In this document: positions 56,508 to 64,000 of the stretch, one piece after another
Position numbering within the stretch: the stretch's first letter is position 1
How the letters are laid out: the number at the start of each line of letters is the position of its first letter
Assembly (NCBI GenBank): GCA_025361645.1
Contig: JANYKI010000093.1
Span: 1-64,000 of the forward strand
From: Methanothrix sp.
Lineage (GTDB): Archaea > Halobacteriota > Methanosarcinia > Methanotrichales > Methanotrichaceae
Reading direction: 5' to 3'
DNA length: 64,000 bases
Made by a program: the position numbers and the translations under genes
The notes under the pieces: generated by a model
Told to the model about the DNA's origin: nothing
What the model saw: only the letters and a program-made list of their open reading frames with translations
The model's database searches: none

Positions 56508-58070
56508 TTATTTCCTCCACAGTTCTGGAATAAATAATAAGAATATGGGCATCAGCTCCAGTCGGCCGATGTACATGGCAAAGAAGCCGATCATTTTGCC
56601 GGCATTCGACATTTGCGACCAATCAAAGGTGATAATGCCAAAGCCCGGACCCACGCCTCCCATGCAGGAAGCTATTCCTGCGGCCACGACTTGCAGATCC
56701 ACTCGTGGGTCGCCGGACGAGACCATGGCTAGGACCAGAGATAGAGCCAGCCAGATTGCCAGGTAGAAGAAGGAGTAGAAGAGCATGGGCCGAAGAACCT
56801 CTTCCTGAACTCGAGCCTCTCCCAGGCGGACTGACATCACGGCATGGGGATGAATCATATGGCGAAGTTCGTTGTAAGCATACTTGCAGCCCACAAGAAG
56901 CCGTCCCACTTTGATGCCTCCGGCAGTCGAGCCGATGCAGCCTCCGATGAGCATGACCATGATCAAAGCCAGCTTTGCCGCTGTGGACCATTTATCGTAA
57001 TCCAGCGAATTGACAAAGCCGCACGTTCCCATGAATGATATGACCTGGAAGGATGCAAACCGGAAGCGTTCTGCCAGCCCCCCATCTATCCCGCCAAAGA
57101 AGAGCAGGACTGTGGTGGCGAACGCCAGGATAATGATCATGAACCGAAACTCTTCATCTTTAAACCAGGCCAGCCGGTCTGAGGTGAGAGCTTTGTAGTG
57201 CAGCGTGAAGCTGGACATGCCAAGGACGATAAAGAGGGCGACAATTGCTTCGATGATGGGGCTGTTGTAGGCGACGAGGCTTGATGCCTGGGGAGAGAAG
57301 CCGCCCGTAGCCAGGGTCGAAAATGCTGTGCAGACCGCATCGTAAAAAGGCATGCCAGCTGCGTAAAGCAGTATTATCTGCAGGCCATTGAAGAGCAGAT
57401 AAACCTTCCAGAGGATCCTGGCCGTGGCCGTGGCCCGCGGCGTGATTGTCTCCTTGGATGGCCCTACCGTCTCAGCCCGAAAAAGCTGTCGACCGGCGAC
57501 GCGCAGTTGGGGAAAGATGGCCACCACCATCAAAATTATGCCCAGACCTCCGATGAGCTGCTGGAAAGAGCGCCAGAAGAGCAGGCCATAAAATGTCTGG
57601 CTATTTATGGCCTGGAAGGCGATATTGAAGCCCGCCATGTCACCGGTTACTCCATTAATAAGAGCGGTGCAGATACTATTATTGACCAGAGTGGAATTGA
57701 CAATGTAGTACCCCTGGGCGTTTGACTCTACAAGAATCGTAGCTCCGGTTGCCGAGAAGCCTGATATGGATTCAAATAGAGCATCGACTGGCCCCAGGCC
57801 CTGAAATACAAAGGGCAAAGCTCCGAAGAAAGTAGCAGAGAGCCATCCCAAGGAGACGGCGGCGAAGGCCTCTTTATTGCCTATATCTCCTTTTGTCCCC
57901 AGCCGACTGAGGATGATGCCCGTGCCTATGGAAAGCAGGGAGGTCAGAGCAAAGGCGGCAATCCCACTGGTTTCATGGTAGTAAGCCGAGACCAATCCCG
58001 GCACTAAGAGCAACAACCCCATGATCTTCAGCACGGTGCCGATAACATCAAAGACTATTCTGAGCTTCAT
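56508..58070 (-). CDS. trkH: TrkH-type potassium transporter subunit 2
   Basis: 520 residues, paralogue of the TrkH at 53525. Loops: ESISGFSATGATIL, AVCTAFSTLATGGFSP, MGTCGFVNSLDYDKW and GIASCMGGVGPGFG. In the third loop TCGF replaces TTGF. First gene of the unit; ribosome site TGAGGGAGA before the ATG. Two TrkH copies with one TrkA suggest two channels with different affinity sharing a regulator. Confidence 0.93.
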   Translation of the reverse strand: MKLRIVFDVIGTVLKIMGLLLLVPGLVSAYYHETSGIAAFALTSLLSIGTGIILSRLGTKGDIGNKEAFAAVSLGWLSATFFGALPFVFQGLGPVDALFESISGFSATGATILVESNAQGYYIVNSTLVNNSICTALINGVTGDMAGFNIAFQAINSQTFYGLLFWRSFQQLIGGLGIILMVVAIFPQLRVAGRQLFRAETVGPSKETITPRATATARILWKVYLLFNGLQIILLYAAGMPFYDAVCTAFSTLATGGFSPQASSLVAYNSPIIEAIVALFIVLGMSSFTLHYKALTSDRLAWFKDEEFRFMIIILAFATTVLLFFGGIDGGLAERFRFASFQVISFMGTCGFVNSLDYDKWSTAAKLALIMVMLIGGCIGSTAGGIKVGRLLVGCKYAYNELRHMIHPHAVMSVRLGEARVQEEVLRPMLFYSFFYLAIWLALSLVLAMVSSGDPRVDLQVVAAGIASCMGGVGPGFGIITFDWSQMSNAGKMIGFFAMYIGRLELMPIFLLFIPELWRK

Positions 58071-58085
58071 TCTCCCTCACGCTAT

Positions 58086-58211
58086 TCAAGCCCAGGGTTC
58101 AAGCTTTAAGAGCGTAGAACTAGGTTCGAGCATATCGGAATTGATACACCATATTCCTGTAGAGAAAAAAGATCCCTCTAGCGGATCATAGCAGCATCCT
58201 ACGACATCCAT
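58086..58211 (-). CDS. Possible 41-residue leader peptide before trkH
   Basis: Frame open from the promoter: MDVVGCCYDPLEGSFFSTGI, then WCINSDMLEPSSTLLKLEPWA. No ribosome site is visible before the ATG. The frame ends 15 bases before the trkH ATG. It contains four Cys. It may be chance or a leader peptide. Confidence 0.22.
   Translation of the reverse strand: MDVVGCCYDPLEGSFFSTGIWCINSDMLEPSSTLLKLEPWA
58151..58180 (-). promoter_or_regulatory. Possible attenuator in the trkH leader
   Basis: On the minus strand GATCC and GGATC form a 5-bp stem around GCTAGAG, followed by six Ts (about 58168-58190). This stem plus T tract lies mid-leader and could end transcription early. Weak by stem length. 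Confidence 0.3.
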
Positions 58212-58287
58212 CCTGGCGAAAGCTGTAGTCACACATCCCTCCAGTGTGCAATTGATTCCATCTGAAGCTCGCCGTAGTAGCGATCTT

Positions 58288-58300
58288 AGGATATAAAAGT
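58288..58300 (-). promoter_or_regulatory. Likely TATA box of the trkH-trkA-trkH unit
   Basis: The minus strand reads AACTTTTATATCC, a good TATA element, about 220 bases before the trkH ATG. The transcript would have an unusually long leader of about 190 bases for an archaeon. Confidence 0.45.
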
Positions 58301-58311
58301 TTCCGTTTAAT

Positions 58312-60291
58312 TTATATTGTATCTTTGTGCACGACGAATTCGTGGCTCCGATCTAAAGCCAAGGCCAGGATGTTCGTGAATGCTTCCAGCAACCTCTTCT
58401 GCTCAGGCAGCAAGAGCTGTTCCGCCTTGCCCAGTCCCACCCCCAGCACTCCAATGGTGACTTCTTTGGTCTTGAGTGGCAGGTAAAAGAGCGTCGCTGA
58501 GGAAAGAGTCTGTGTGCCGTGTCCTGCTTCCTGGCCGTGTCTGAGGACCCAGGTGGCCACACCCAACTTGCGCTCATCAAATATCAGGTGTTCTCCCATC
58601 TTGGCCCGTTCTTTCAGCCGTCCGGTTTCATCGGGCAGCAGGATCATCACATCACACTCGAAGGCCTGTGCAATCTCTCGGGCGGCAGAGCTTAAAAGCT
58701 CCTCCCCGTTCCCGGCAGCCATGAGGTTGCGACTGAAGGAATAAAGATTGGAGACAAAACGCTCCCTTTGACGGGCGCCCTCTCCCTGCCATTTCACCAG
58801 ATCCGCCAGAAAGCTGGTTATTATTCCTACTATGACGAATACGATGAACATGGGAAGATAGCGCAGATCTTCAACTGCCAATGTCATACTGGGAGGCACG
58901 AAGAAGAAATCCAGGGCGACTACGGCCATGACTGATGTAATCAGACCTGAGCGCCTGCCCCAGGTCATTCCGCTGTAGATCACAGGCAAAAGCAGGATCA
59001 TAGCGATGTTGATGAGGCCCAGCTGGCTTTGTAGCAGCCAGCAAAAGACGACCGTTGCCGCTACGATTAAGAGGCTGCCGGAGAGCTGCCGCCAGTTCAT
59101 GTCGCCTGCAAGCGACGGGGCCTCTTGTTTAGCCGGATCGGCCTCTGCGCCGCCGATGACGAGTACATGGATCTGTCCGCTCCGTTTTATAATCTCGTTT
59201 ACCACTGATCCTCTCCACCATCGGTTCCACGAACGGCGACGCGGCAGTCCGACGACGATTACCGTGATATTACGCTCTCTGGAGAAGGCGATGACCTCCT
59301 CAGCGATATTCTGTGCGCTCAGAATCTGAACCTTTGCCCCCAGCTCCCTTGCCAGTGTCAAGTTATGCGCCAGTTGATTCCGAGCGATCTGTGTGGATGA
59401 GGTCTCTTCTGGAGATTCTACATAAACCGCGAACCACTCGCCATCTTGGTCGGCAGCCATGCGCTGCCCTATGCGTACCAGTCGCTCGGAGAAGGCACTG
59501 GCGGTGATGCAGACCAACAACCTCGATCCGGCCGGCCAGGGGCCCAGGATGCCGTGTCTCTCCATGTAGGAGCGCATGTCCTCATCCACCATGCGGGCAG
59601 CATATCTCAGAGCTATCTCTCGCAGTCCCAGCAGGTTGCCTTTGCGGAAAAAGCGCTGCACGGCTTGCTCTGCCTGGGAGGGCACGTACACCTTGCCATC
59701 CTTAAACCGCTGCAGCAGATCCTCAGGAGTCAGGTCTACTACTTCGATCTCATCTGCCTTCTCTAGTATCCTGTCCGGCAGAGTCTCTCGAACCCTCACG
59801 CCCGTGATCTGAAATATGATATCGTTGAGGCTCTCAATATGCTGGATGTTCAGGGTTGTGTAGACGCTGATGCCCGCATCCAGCAGTTCTTCTACATCCT
59901 GGTAGCGCTTGGCATGACGAAGGTTGGGTGCATTAGTATGAGCCAGCTCATCCACAAGGGCGATAGCCGGATGGCGTGCCAGGACGCCATCCAGATCCAT
60001 CTCCTGGGTCTCCAGTCCGCCTCGATCGAGGCGGCAGCGAGGAATCTCCTCCAGTCCCTCCAGCAGGACCGCGGTCTCAGGCCGTCCATGTGTCTCCACC
60101 AGTGCGACAACGACATCCACACAGCTCTTTTTTAGTTGCTGCGCCTCATCGAGCATTTGATAGGTCTTGCCGACGCCTGCCGCCGCGCCAAGGATGATCT
60201 TGAGATGTCCACGGCTGCTGCTGGCCACGCTTTCCTCATGCTGAATCCGCTCTAATAATTGATCCGGATCCGGACGGCAATCCTTCTCCAT
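58312..60291 (-). CDS. kdpD: KdpD sensor without kinase domain
   Basis: 659 residues. KdpD N-domain: ILGAAAGVGKTYQMLDEAQQ (Walker A) and ALVDELAHTNAPN (Walker B), to about residue 220; then a universal-stress domain (about 250-380, IQILSAQNIAEE-like and VIVVGLPRRRSWNRWW); four hydrophobic helices (about 405-500, LLIVAATVVFCWLLQ, FFFVPPSM...); and a GAF domain (about 530-650) that ends the protein. HisKA and HATPase are absent, and no kinase frame follows downstream. It ends kdpC-adjacent (three-base gap), so it is the last gene of kdpA-B-C-D. Confidence 0.9.
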   Translation of the reverse strand: MEKDCRPDPDQLLERIQHEESVASSSRGHLKIILGAAAGVGKTYQMLDEAQQLKKSCVDVVVALVETHGRPETAVLLEGLEEIPRCRLDRGGLETQEMDLDGVLARHPAIALVDELAHTNAPNLRHAKRYQDVEELLDAGISVYTTLNIQHIESLNDIIFQITGVRVRETLPDRILEKADEIEVVDLTPEDLLQRFKDGKVYVPSQAEQAVQRFFRKGNLLGLREIALRYAARMVDEDMRSYMERHGILGPWPAGSRLLVCITASAFSERLVRIGQRMAADQDGEWFAVYVESPEETSSTQIARNQLAHNLTLARELGAKVQILSAQNIAEEVIAFSRERNITVIVVGLPRRRSWNRWWRGSVVNEIIKRSGQIHVLVIGGAEADPAKQEAPSLAGDMNWRQLSGSLLIVAATVVFCWLLQSQLGLINIAMILLLPVIYSGMTWGRRSGLITSVMAVVALDFFFVPPSMTLAVEDLRYLPMFIVFVIVGIITSFLADLVKWQGEGARQRERFVSNLYSFSRNLMAAGNGEELLSSAAREIAQAFECDVMILLPDETGRLKERAKMGEHLIFDERKLGVATWVLRHGQEAGHGTQTLSSATLFYLPLKTKEVTIGVLGVGLGKAEQLLLPEQKRLLEAFTNILALALDRSHEFVVHKDTI

Positions 60292-60294
60292 TGT

Positions 60295-60888
60295 CTAACT
60301 CTCCCTCTTCGCCTCATCCAGGGCCAGGTTAAGCCTGAGCACGTTCACCCTCTCCTGCCCCAGTATGCCTAGCATGGCAGGCTCAACATTCTTATCGACC
60401 AGCGCCTGCACCGTAGAATGCTTAAGGCCTCTCGCTCCGGCCACGCGCGCCACCTGTTCTATTGCTCCCTGCCGACTTATGTGCGGGTCCAGGCCGCTGC
60501 CTGAGGTCAGGACCAGATCCGCGGGCACGCTCTGATCAGTCGACAGCCTATTCTCGCGTCGGACTTGATCTATCCTTTGGCTCACCTCTTTCATAAGCCT
60601 GGCACTGGTTGGCCCGAGGTTGCTGGCACCTGAGCCGTTGGCGCTGTAATTGACATAAGAAGGCCGTCCATGGAAATAGCCAGGGCTCTGGAAAGTCTGG
60701 CCGATGAGCTCTGAGCCCACGATTCTGCCGTCAACGACAATCAGGCTTCCCTCGGCCTTGGCCGGCATGGTAGTCTGGACTATACCGGTTATGAACAGAG
60801 GATAGGCAAGACCGGTGAGCAGAGTGAAGGCCATAAACAGAATCACTGCAGGCCGTATTTCTTTTGCAAATTCGAACATCTTCCTCAC
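60295..60888 (-). CDS. kdpC: KdpC, potassium-ATPase subunit
   Basis: 197 residues with an N-terminal membrane helix ([20 protein letters not shown]). [40 protein letters not shown] and [12 protein letters not shown] are KdpC signatures. It raises the affinity of KdpB for ATP in the KdpFABC pump. Start overlaps the kdpB stop by four bases. Confidence 0.96.
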   Translation of the reverse strand: MRKMFEFAKEIRPAVILFMAFTLLTGLAYPLFITGIVQTTMPAKAEGSLIVVDGRIVGSELIGQTFQSPGYFHGRPSYVNYSANGSGASNLGPTSARLMKEVSQRIDQVRRENRLSTDQSVPADLVLTSGSGLDPHISRQGAIEQVARVAGARGLKHSTVQALVDKNVEPAMLGILGQERVNVLRLNLALDEAKRES

Positions 60889-62921
60889 TCCAAATGCAGG
60901 AAAATAACCAGCATATCGATCAGCTTGATGCCGATGAAAGGCACGACCAGTCCGCCCAGGCCATAGAATAGCAAATTGCGTCGCAGCAGCTGTGAGGCGG
61001 TCGTGGGTGTGTAGCGCACACCCCGCAGTGATAGTGGTATCAAGAGCGGGATGATGATGGCATTGAAGATAATCGCAGAAAGCACCGCGCTGCTCGGCGT
61101 AGCCAGATGCATGACGTTCAGCGCACTCAGCATGGGATACTCGGCCGCAAATATGGCGGGGATGATGGCGAAATACTTGGAGACATCATTGGCCACGCTA
61201 AAAGTGGTCAGCGCCCCTCTGGTGATCAATATCTGTTTGCCTATCTCCACTATATCCAGCAGCTTGGCAGGATTGGAGTCCAGATCCACCATGTTGGCTG
61301 CCTCCCTGGCGGCCTGTGTTCCTGCATTCATGGCCACGGCCACATCGGCCTGGGCCAGAGCCGGAGCATCGTTGGTGCCGTCTCCAATCATTGCCACCAG
61401 GTGCCCTTCCCTCTGATATTTTCGAATGGCCTCCAGCTTGACCTCGGGACGGGCCTGGCCGATGAAGTCATCGATTCCAGCCTCCGCGGCGATGGCTGCA
61501 GCGGTCATGGGATTGTCTCCCGTGATCATGACGGAGCGAATGCCAACCAATCGTAGGCGAGATAGGCGCTCCTTGATATTCTCCTTGAGTACATCCTTCA
61601 GACGGACGGCCCCCAAAATCCTCGCGCCATCGGCGACCACCAGAGGTGTGCCGCCATCTCTCGCAATGCTGTCAACTGCAGCTCTGATGCTCTCAGGCAT
61701 TGCGCCGCCCTTATTTTTCACATATTCCTCAATGGCGTCATGGGCACCTTTGCGAATCTCCCCCCCGCTCCAGTCTATTCCGCTCATGCGCGTCTCGGCG
61801 CTAAAGGGGATGAATGAGGAGCCCTCCGGCGCCCGGATATCTCTGCCGCGGATGCCCAGAGTCTCCTTGCACAGATCCACTATGCTGCGCCCTTCCGGCG
61901 TCACGTCCGCAAGTGAGGAGTACATTGCTGCATAAGCCAGCTCTTCTTTCGTCACTCCCTCGGCTGGCAGGAACTGTGTGGCCATCCTGTTTCCCAGGGT
62001 GATGGTGCCGGTCTTGTCCATGAGTACCACATCCACGTCGCCCGAGGCCTCCACTGCCCTGCCGCTCATGGCGATGACGTTATGAGAAAGCAGCCGGTCC
62101 ATGCCGGCGATGCCGATGGCGGGCAGCAGGCCGCCGATAGTGGTAGGCATCAGGCAGACCAGCAGTGCTACTAACACGGGCACGGGAACGATGATACCCA
62201 TGTACCCGGCAAAGACATCCAGGGTGATTACCACCACCATGAACAGCCCGGTGAGACCTATGAGCAATATCTCCAGGGCCTGCTCATTGGGTGTCTTCTG
62301 GCGCTTGGCGCTCTCCACCATTCCTATCATCTGGTCCAGGAAGGTCTTGCCCGGGTCCGCAGTGATGAGGATCTTGATCTTCCCGGAGAGTACTTTGGTT
62401 CCGCCAGTGACGCCACACAGGTCGCCTCCAGCCTCACGAACGACTGGTGCCGATTCGCCCGTGATGGCTGATTCGTCCACCAGTGCGACCCCCTCCACGA
62501 TCTCGCCGTCGCTGGGGATGGTCTCGCCGTCCTTTGCCAGGACAAGATCGCCTTTGACAAGCAGCAGGGCCGATACCTGCTCTATGCTGCCATTGGCCAA
62601 CAATCTTTGGGCTATGGCCTCGCTCTTCGCCTGGCGAAGGGTCTCAGCCTGAGCCCGGCCCCGCCCTTCCGCCAGAGCCTCAGCAAAGTTGGCGAAGAGT
62701 ATGGTAAACCACAGCCAGAGGCTGATCTGGCCGTCGAATCCCGCATTCCCGCCTGAGATCAAATCGCGCGCTGTGATCAGAGTAGTCAGGATGGCGCCTA
62801 TCTCCACGGCGAGCATCACCGGGCTACGCCAGAGGCGGCGCGGGTCCAGCTTGGGGATGGAATCTAAAATGGCCTTCTTTATCTGGGAAGTCTGCCATAA
62901 ATCGGACTTATTGATGTGCAT
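60885..62921 (-). CDS. kdpB: KdpB, P-type ATPase catalytic subunit
   Basis: 678 residues. [19 protein letters not shown], the phosphorylation site [14 protein letters not shown] (Asp), and [20 protein letters not shown] are P-type motifs. [22 protein letters not shown]-like helices carry ions. ATG at 62921 is favoured by GAGGTGG six bases before it; an ATG at 62936, overlapping the kdpA stop (ATGA), would add five residues. Confidence 0.96.
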   Translation of the reverse strand: MHINKSDLWQTSQIKKAILDSIPKLDPRRLWRSPVMLAVEIGAILTTLITARDLISGGNAGFDGQISLWLWFTILFANFAEALAEGRGRAQAETLRQAKSEAIAQRLLANGSIEQVSALLLVKGDLVLAKDGETIPSDGEIVEGVALVDESAITGESAPVVREAGGDLCGVTGGTKVLSGKIKILITADPGKTFLDQMIGMVESAKRQKTPNEQALEILLIGLTGLFMVVVITLDVFAGYMGIIVPVPVLVALLVCLMPTTIGGLLPAIGIAGMDRLLSHNVIAMSGRAVEASGDVDVVLMDKTGTITLGNRMATQFLPAEGVTKEELAYAAMYSSLADVTPEGRSIVDLCKETLGIRGRDIRAPEGSSFIPFSAETRMSGIDWSGGEIRKGAHDAIEEYVKNKGGAMPESIRAAVDSIARDGGTPLVVADGARILGAVRLKDVLKENIKERLSRLRLVGIRSVMITGDNPMTAAAIAAEAGIDDFIGQARPEVKLEAIRKYQREGHLVAMIGDGTNDAPALAQADVAVAMNAGTQAAREAANMVDLDSNPAKLLDIVEIGKQILITRGALTTFSVANDVSKYFAIIPAIFAAEYPMLSALNVMHLATPSSAVLSAIIFNAIIIPLLIPLSLRGVRYTPTTASQLLRRNLLFYGLGGLVVPFIGIKLIDMLVIFLHLE

Positions 62922-62932
62922 ATTATCCCACC

Positions 62933-64000
62933 TCAAAAGGTCCTGCCCGCCTGCATCATCAGGTGCTCGAGTATGGGCCCTAGCACAAAGACGGGGAAGA
63001 AGGTCAGGGCCCCGACTATGATGACCGTGCCGACCAGCATGATCACAAAGAGCGGACTGGCGACCGGGAAGGTAGCCGTGCTGGCGGGCACTATTCTCTT
63101 TGCCGCCAGGGAGCCGGCTATGGCCAGCGCCGGCAATATCGTGGCAAATCTGCCCACCAGCATCGCCAGAGCCAGGGTCAGGTTGTAGAAGGTGGTGTTG
63201 GCATTCAGGCCGGCAAAGGCGGACCCGTTATTGCCGCAGGCCGAGGCGAAGGCATAGAGTATCTCAGTAAGTGCGTGCGGCCCGCCGTTGTTCAGACTAA
63301 AGAGGCCCTGGGGCAGTACTATGGCAAGACCAGCCAGCATCAGCAGAACAATGGAAGGAGCCAGCAAACCGATGACTGCCATTCTCATCTCGAAGGGCTC
63401 CAGTTTTTTGCCGAAGAGCTCAGGAGTGCGACCGATCATGAGGCCGGCTAAGAACATGGTCATGATGGCATAGAAGAAAATGCCTATCAGTCCCACCCCG
63501 ACTCCGCCGAAGATCACCTCGCCGATGACCATGTTGAAGAGCAGAACCAGGCCGGCTAGAGGCATCATGCTGTCGTGCATGCTGTTCACGGCTCCATCGG
63601 AGGTCACCGTTGTGGACTGGGCAAAGAGCACCGATGGCACTATGCCGAAGCGCACCTCTTTGCCTTCCATATTAACACCGCCCTCCACGCCCAGCTTCTC
63701 CAGCAGGGGGCTCCCCTGTCCTTCTGCCCAGAGGGCGAGTCCCAAACCCATCAGGTAGAGAATGAACATGGCTGCAAATATGGCCCAGCCCTGTCTGGGG
63801 TTATTGACCAATGCGCCAAAGGCGAAGGGGAGCGATGCCGCTATGAGCAGCATGGCCAACACCTGCAGGAAGTTGGTGAGGGGCGTGGGGTTCTCAAAAG
63901 GATGAGCGGAGTTGGCATTGAAGAAGCCGCCTCCGTTGGTTCCCAGGAGCTTAATGGCCTCCTGCGAAGCCACGGGCCCTATTGAGATGACCTGCTCACC
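62933..64000 (-). CDS. kdpA: KdpA, potassium-binding subunit (5' end outside window)
   Basis: At least 355 residues visible; the frame runs open to the last base, so the N-terminal third is missing. [20 protein letters not shown] starts the visible part and contains the K+ selectivity filter region ([20 protein letters not shown]). [19 protein letters not shown] holds another filter loop. About eight hydrophobic helices remain. It forms the ion channel of the Kdp pump; ends directly before kdpB. Confidence 0.96.
   Translation of the reverse strand, partial: GEQVISIGPVASQEAIKLLGTNGGGFFNANSAHPFENPTPLTNFLQVLAMLLIAASLPFAFGALVNNPRQGWAIFAAMFILYLMGLGLALWAEGQGSPLLEKLGVEGGVNMEGKEVRFGIVPSVLFAQSTTVTSDGAVNSMHDSMMPLAGLVLLFNMVIGEVIFGGVGVGLIGIFFYAIMTMFLAGLMIGRTPELFGKKLEPFEMRMAVIGLLAPSIVLLMLAGLAIVLPQGLFSLNNGGPHALTEILYAFASACGNNGSAFAGLNANTTFYNLTLALAMLVGRFATILPALAIAGSLAAKRIVPASTATFPVASPLFVIMLVGTVIIVGALTFFPVFVLGPILEHLMMQAGRTF

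Overview
The window looks like a chromosome segment of a methanogenic archaeon, most likely a Methanothrix (Methanosaeta)-like member of the Methanosarcinales/Methanotrichales. This rests on gene content: the archaeal fusA-tuf-rpsJ block, a thermosome, archaeal-type riboflavin synthase, a DUF166 protein, an iron-sulfur flavoprotein (Isf), a CooC-type nickel ATPase for CO dehydrogenase/acetyl-CoA synthase, an MC1 chromosomal protein, the siroheme-dependent (Ahb) heme route, many GGTGA/GGAGG ribosome sites and many secreted proteins rich in N-glycosylation sequons. The species assignment is an inference; there is no rRNA gene in the window.

Layout. 1-4.9 kb: end of an NDH-2-like flavoprotein, a decayed radical-SAM gene, the archease-RtcB-TrmJ RNA-processing run, a TPR protein and a DUF166 protein. 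5-9.7 kb: a bactofilin-like membrane protein, then a nucleotidase overlapping a long U32 (RlhA-like) protein. 9.7-11.2 kb: gene-poor, with a solo IS605-type end. 11.2-15.3 kb: tRNA-Arg(CCG), S10, EF-1A and EF-2 on the minus strand. 15.4-21.5 kb: aspartate kinase-PurM, CooC, class II ribonucleotide reductase, RibC and a small secreted protein. 21.5-28.2 kb: a LolA-like secreted protein, a hybrid histidine kinase with a one-base frameshift, and a pentapeptide-repeat ion-channel gene split in two by an IS200 insertion. 28.2-34.1 kb: rubrerythrin, an ABC exporter, Isf, AMMECR1, degraded sequence, MC1 and a secreted Fn3-like protein. 34.3-40.4 kb: AspRS diverging from a KaiC-like ATPase, a 69-residue membrane protein, a 1059-residue SLC5-STAC-DUF835-DUF835 protein and a BofA-like protein. 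40.4-46.9 kb: a regulator, a lipoprotein, PurC, thermosome, a complete IS481-type element with a 15-bp target duplication, and two small proteins. 47-52 kb: tetrapyrrole operon (hemL, hemC, cobA-hemD, AhbC-type radical SAM) followed by a tiny 40-residue gene. 52.2-64 kb: LarC, then a potassium-uptake island (TrkH-TrkA-TrkH and KdpA-B-C plus a KdpD that lacks its kinase).

The most unusual item is the gene run at 35.8-40.1 kb. A solute-transporter-like sensor carries the STAC linker known from CbrA-type sensor kinases, but two DUF835 domains stand where the kinase would be. It is preceded by a CbrX-like small membrane protein and a KaiC-like ATPase with an altered Walker B region. It reads as a two-component-like nutrient sensor without a kinase. 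Other points of note are the lone 40-residue gene after AhbC, transcription terminators built from the coding ends of convergent genes, and the kinase-less KdpD.
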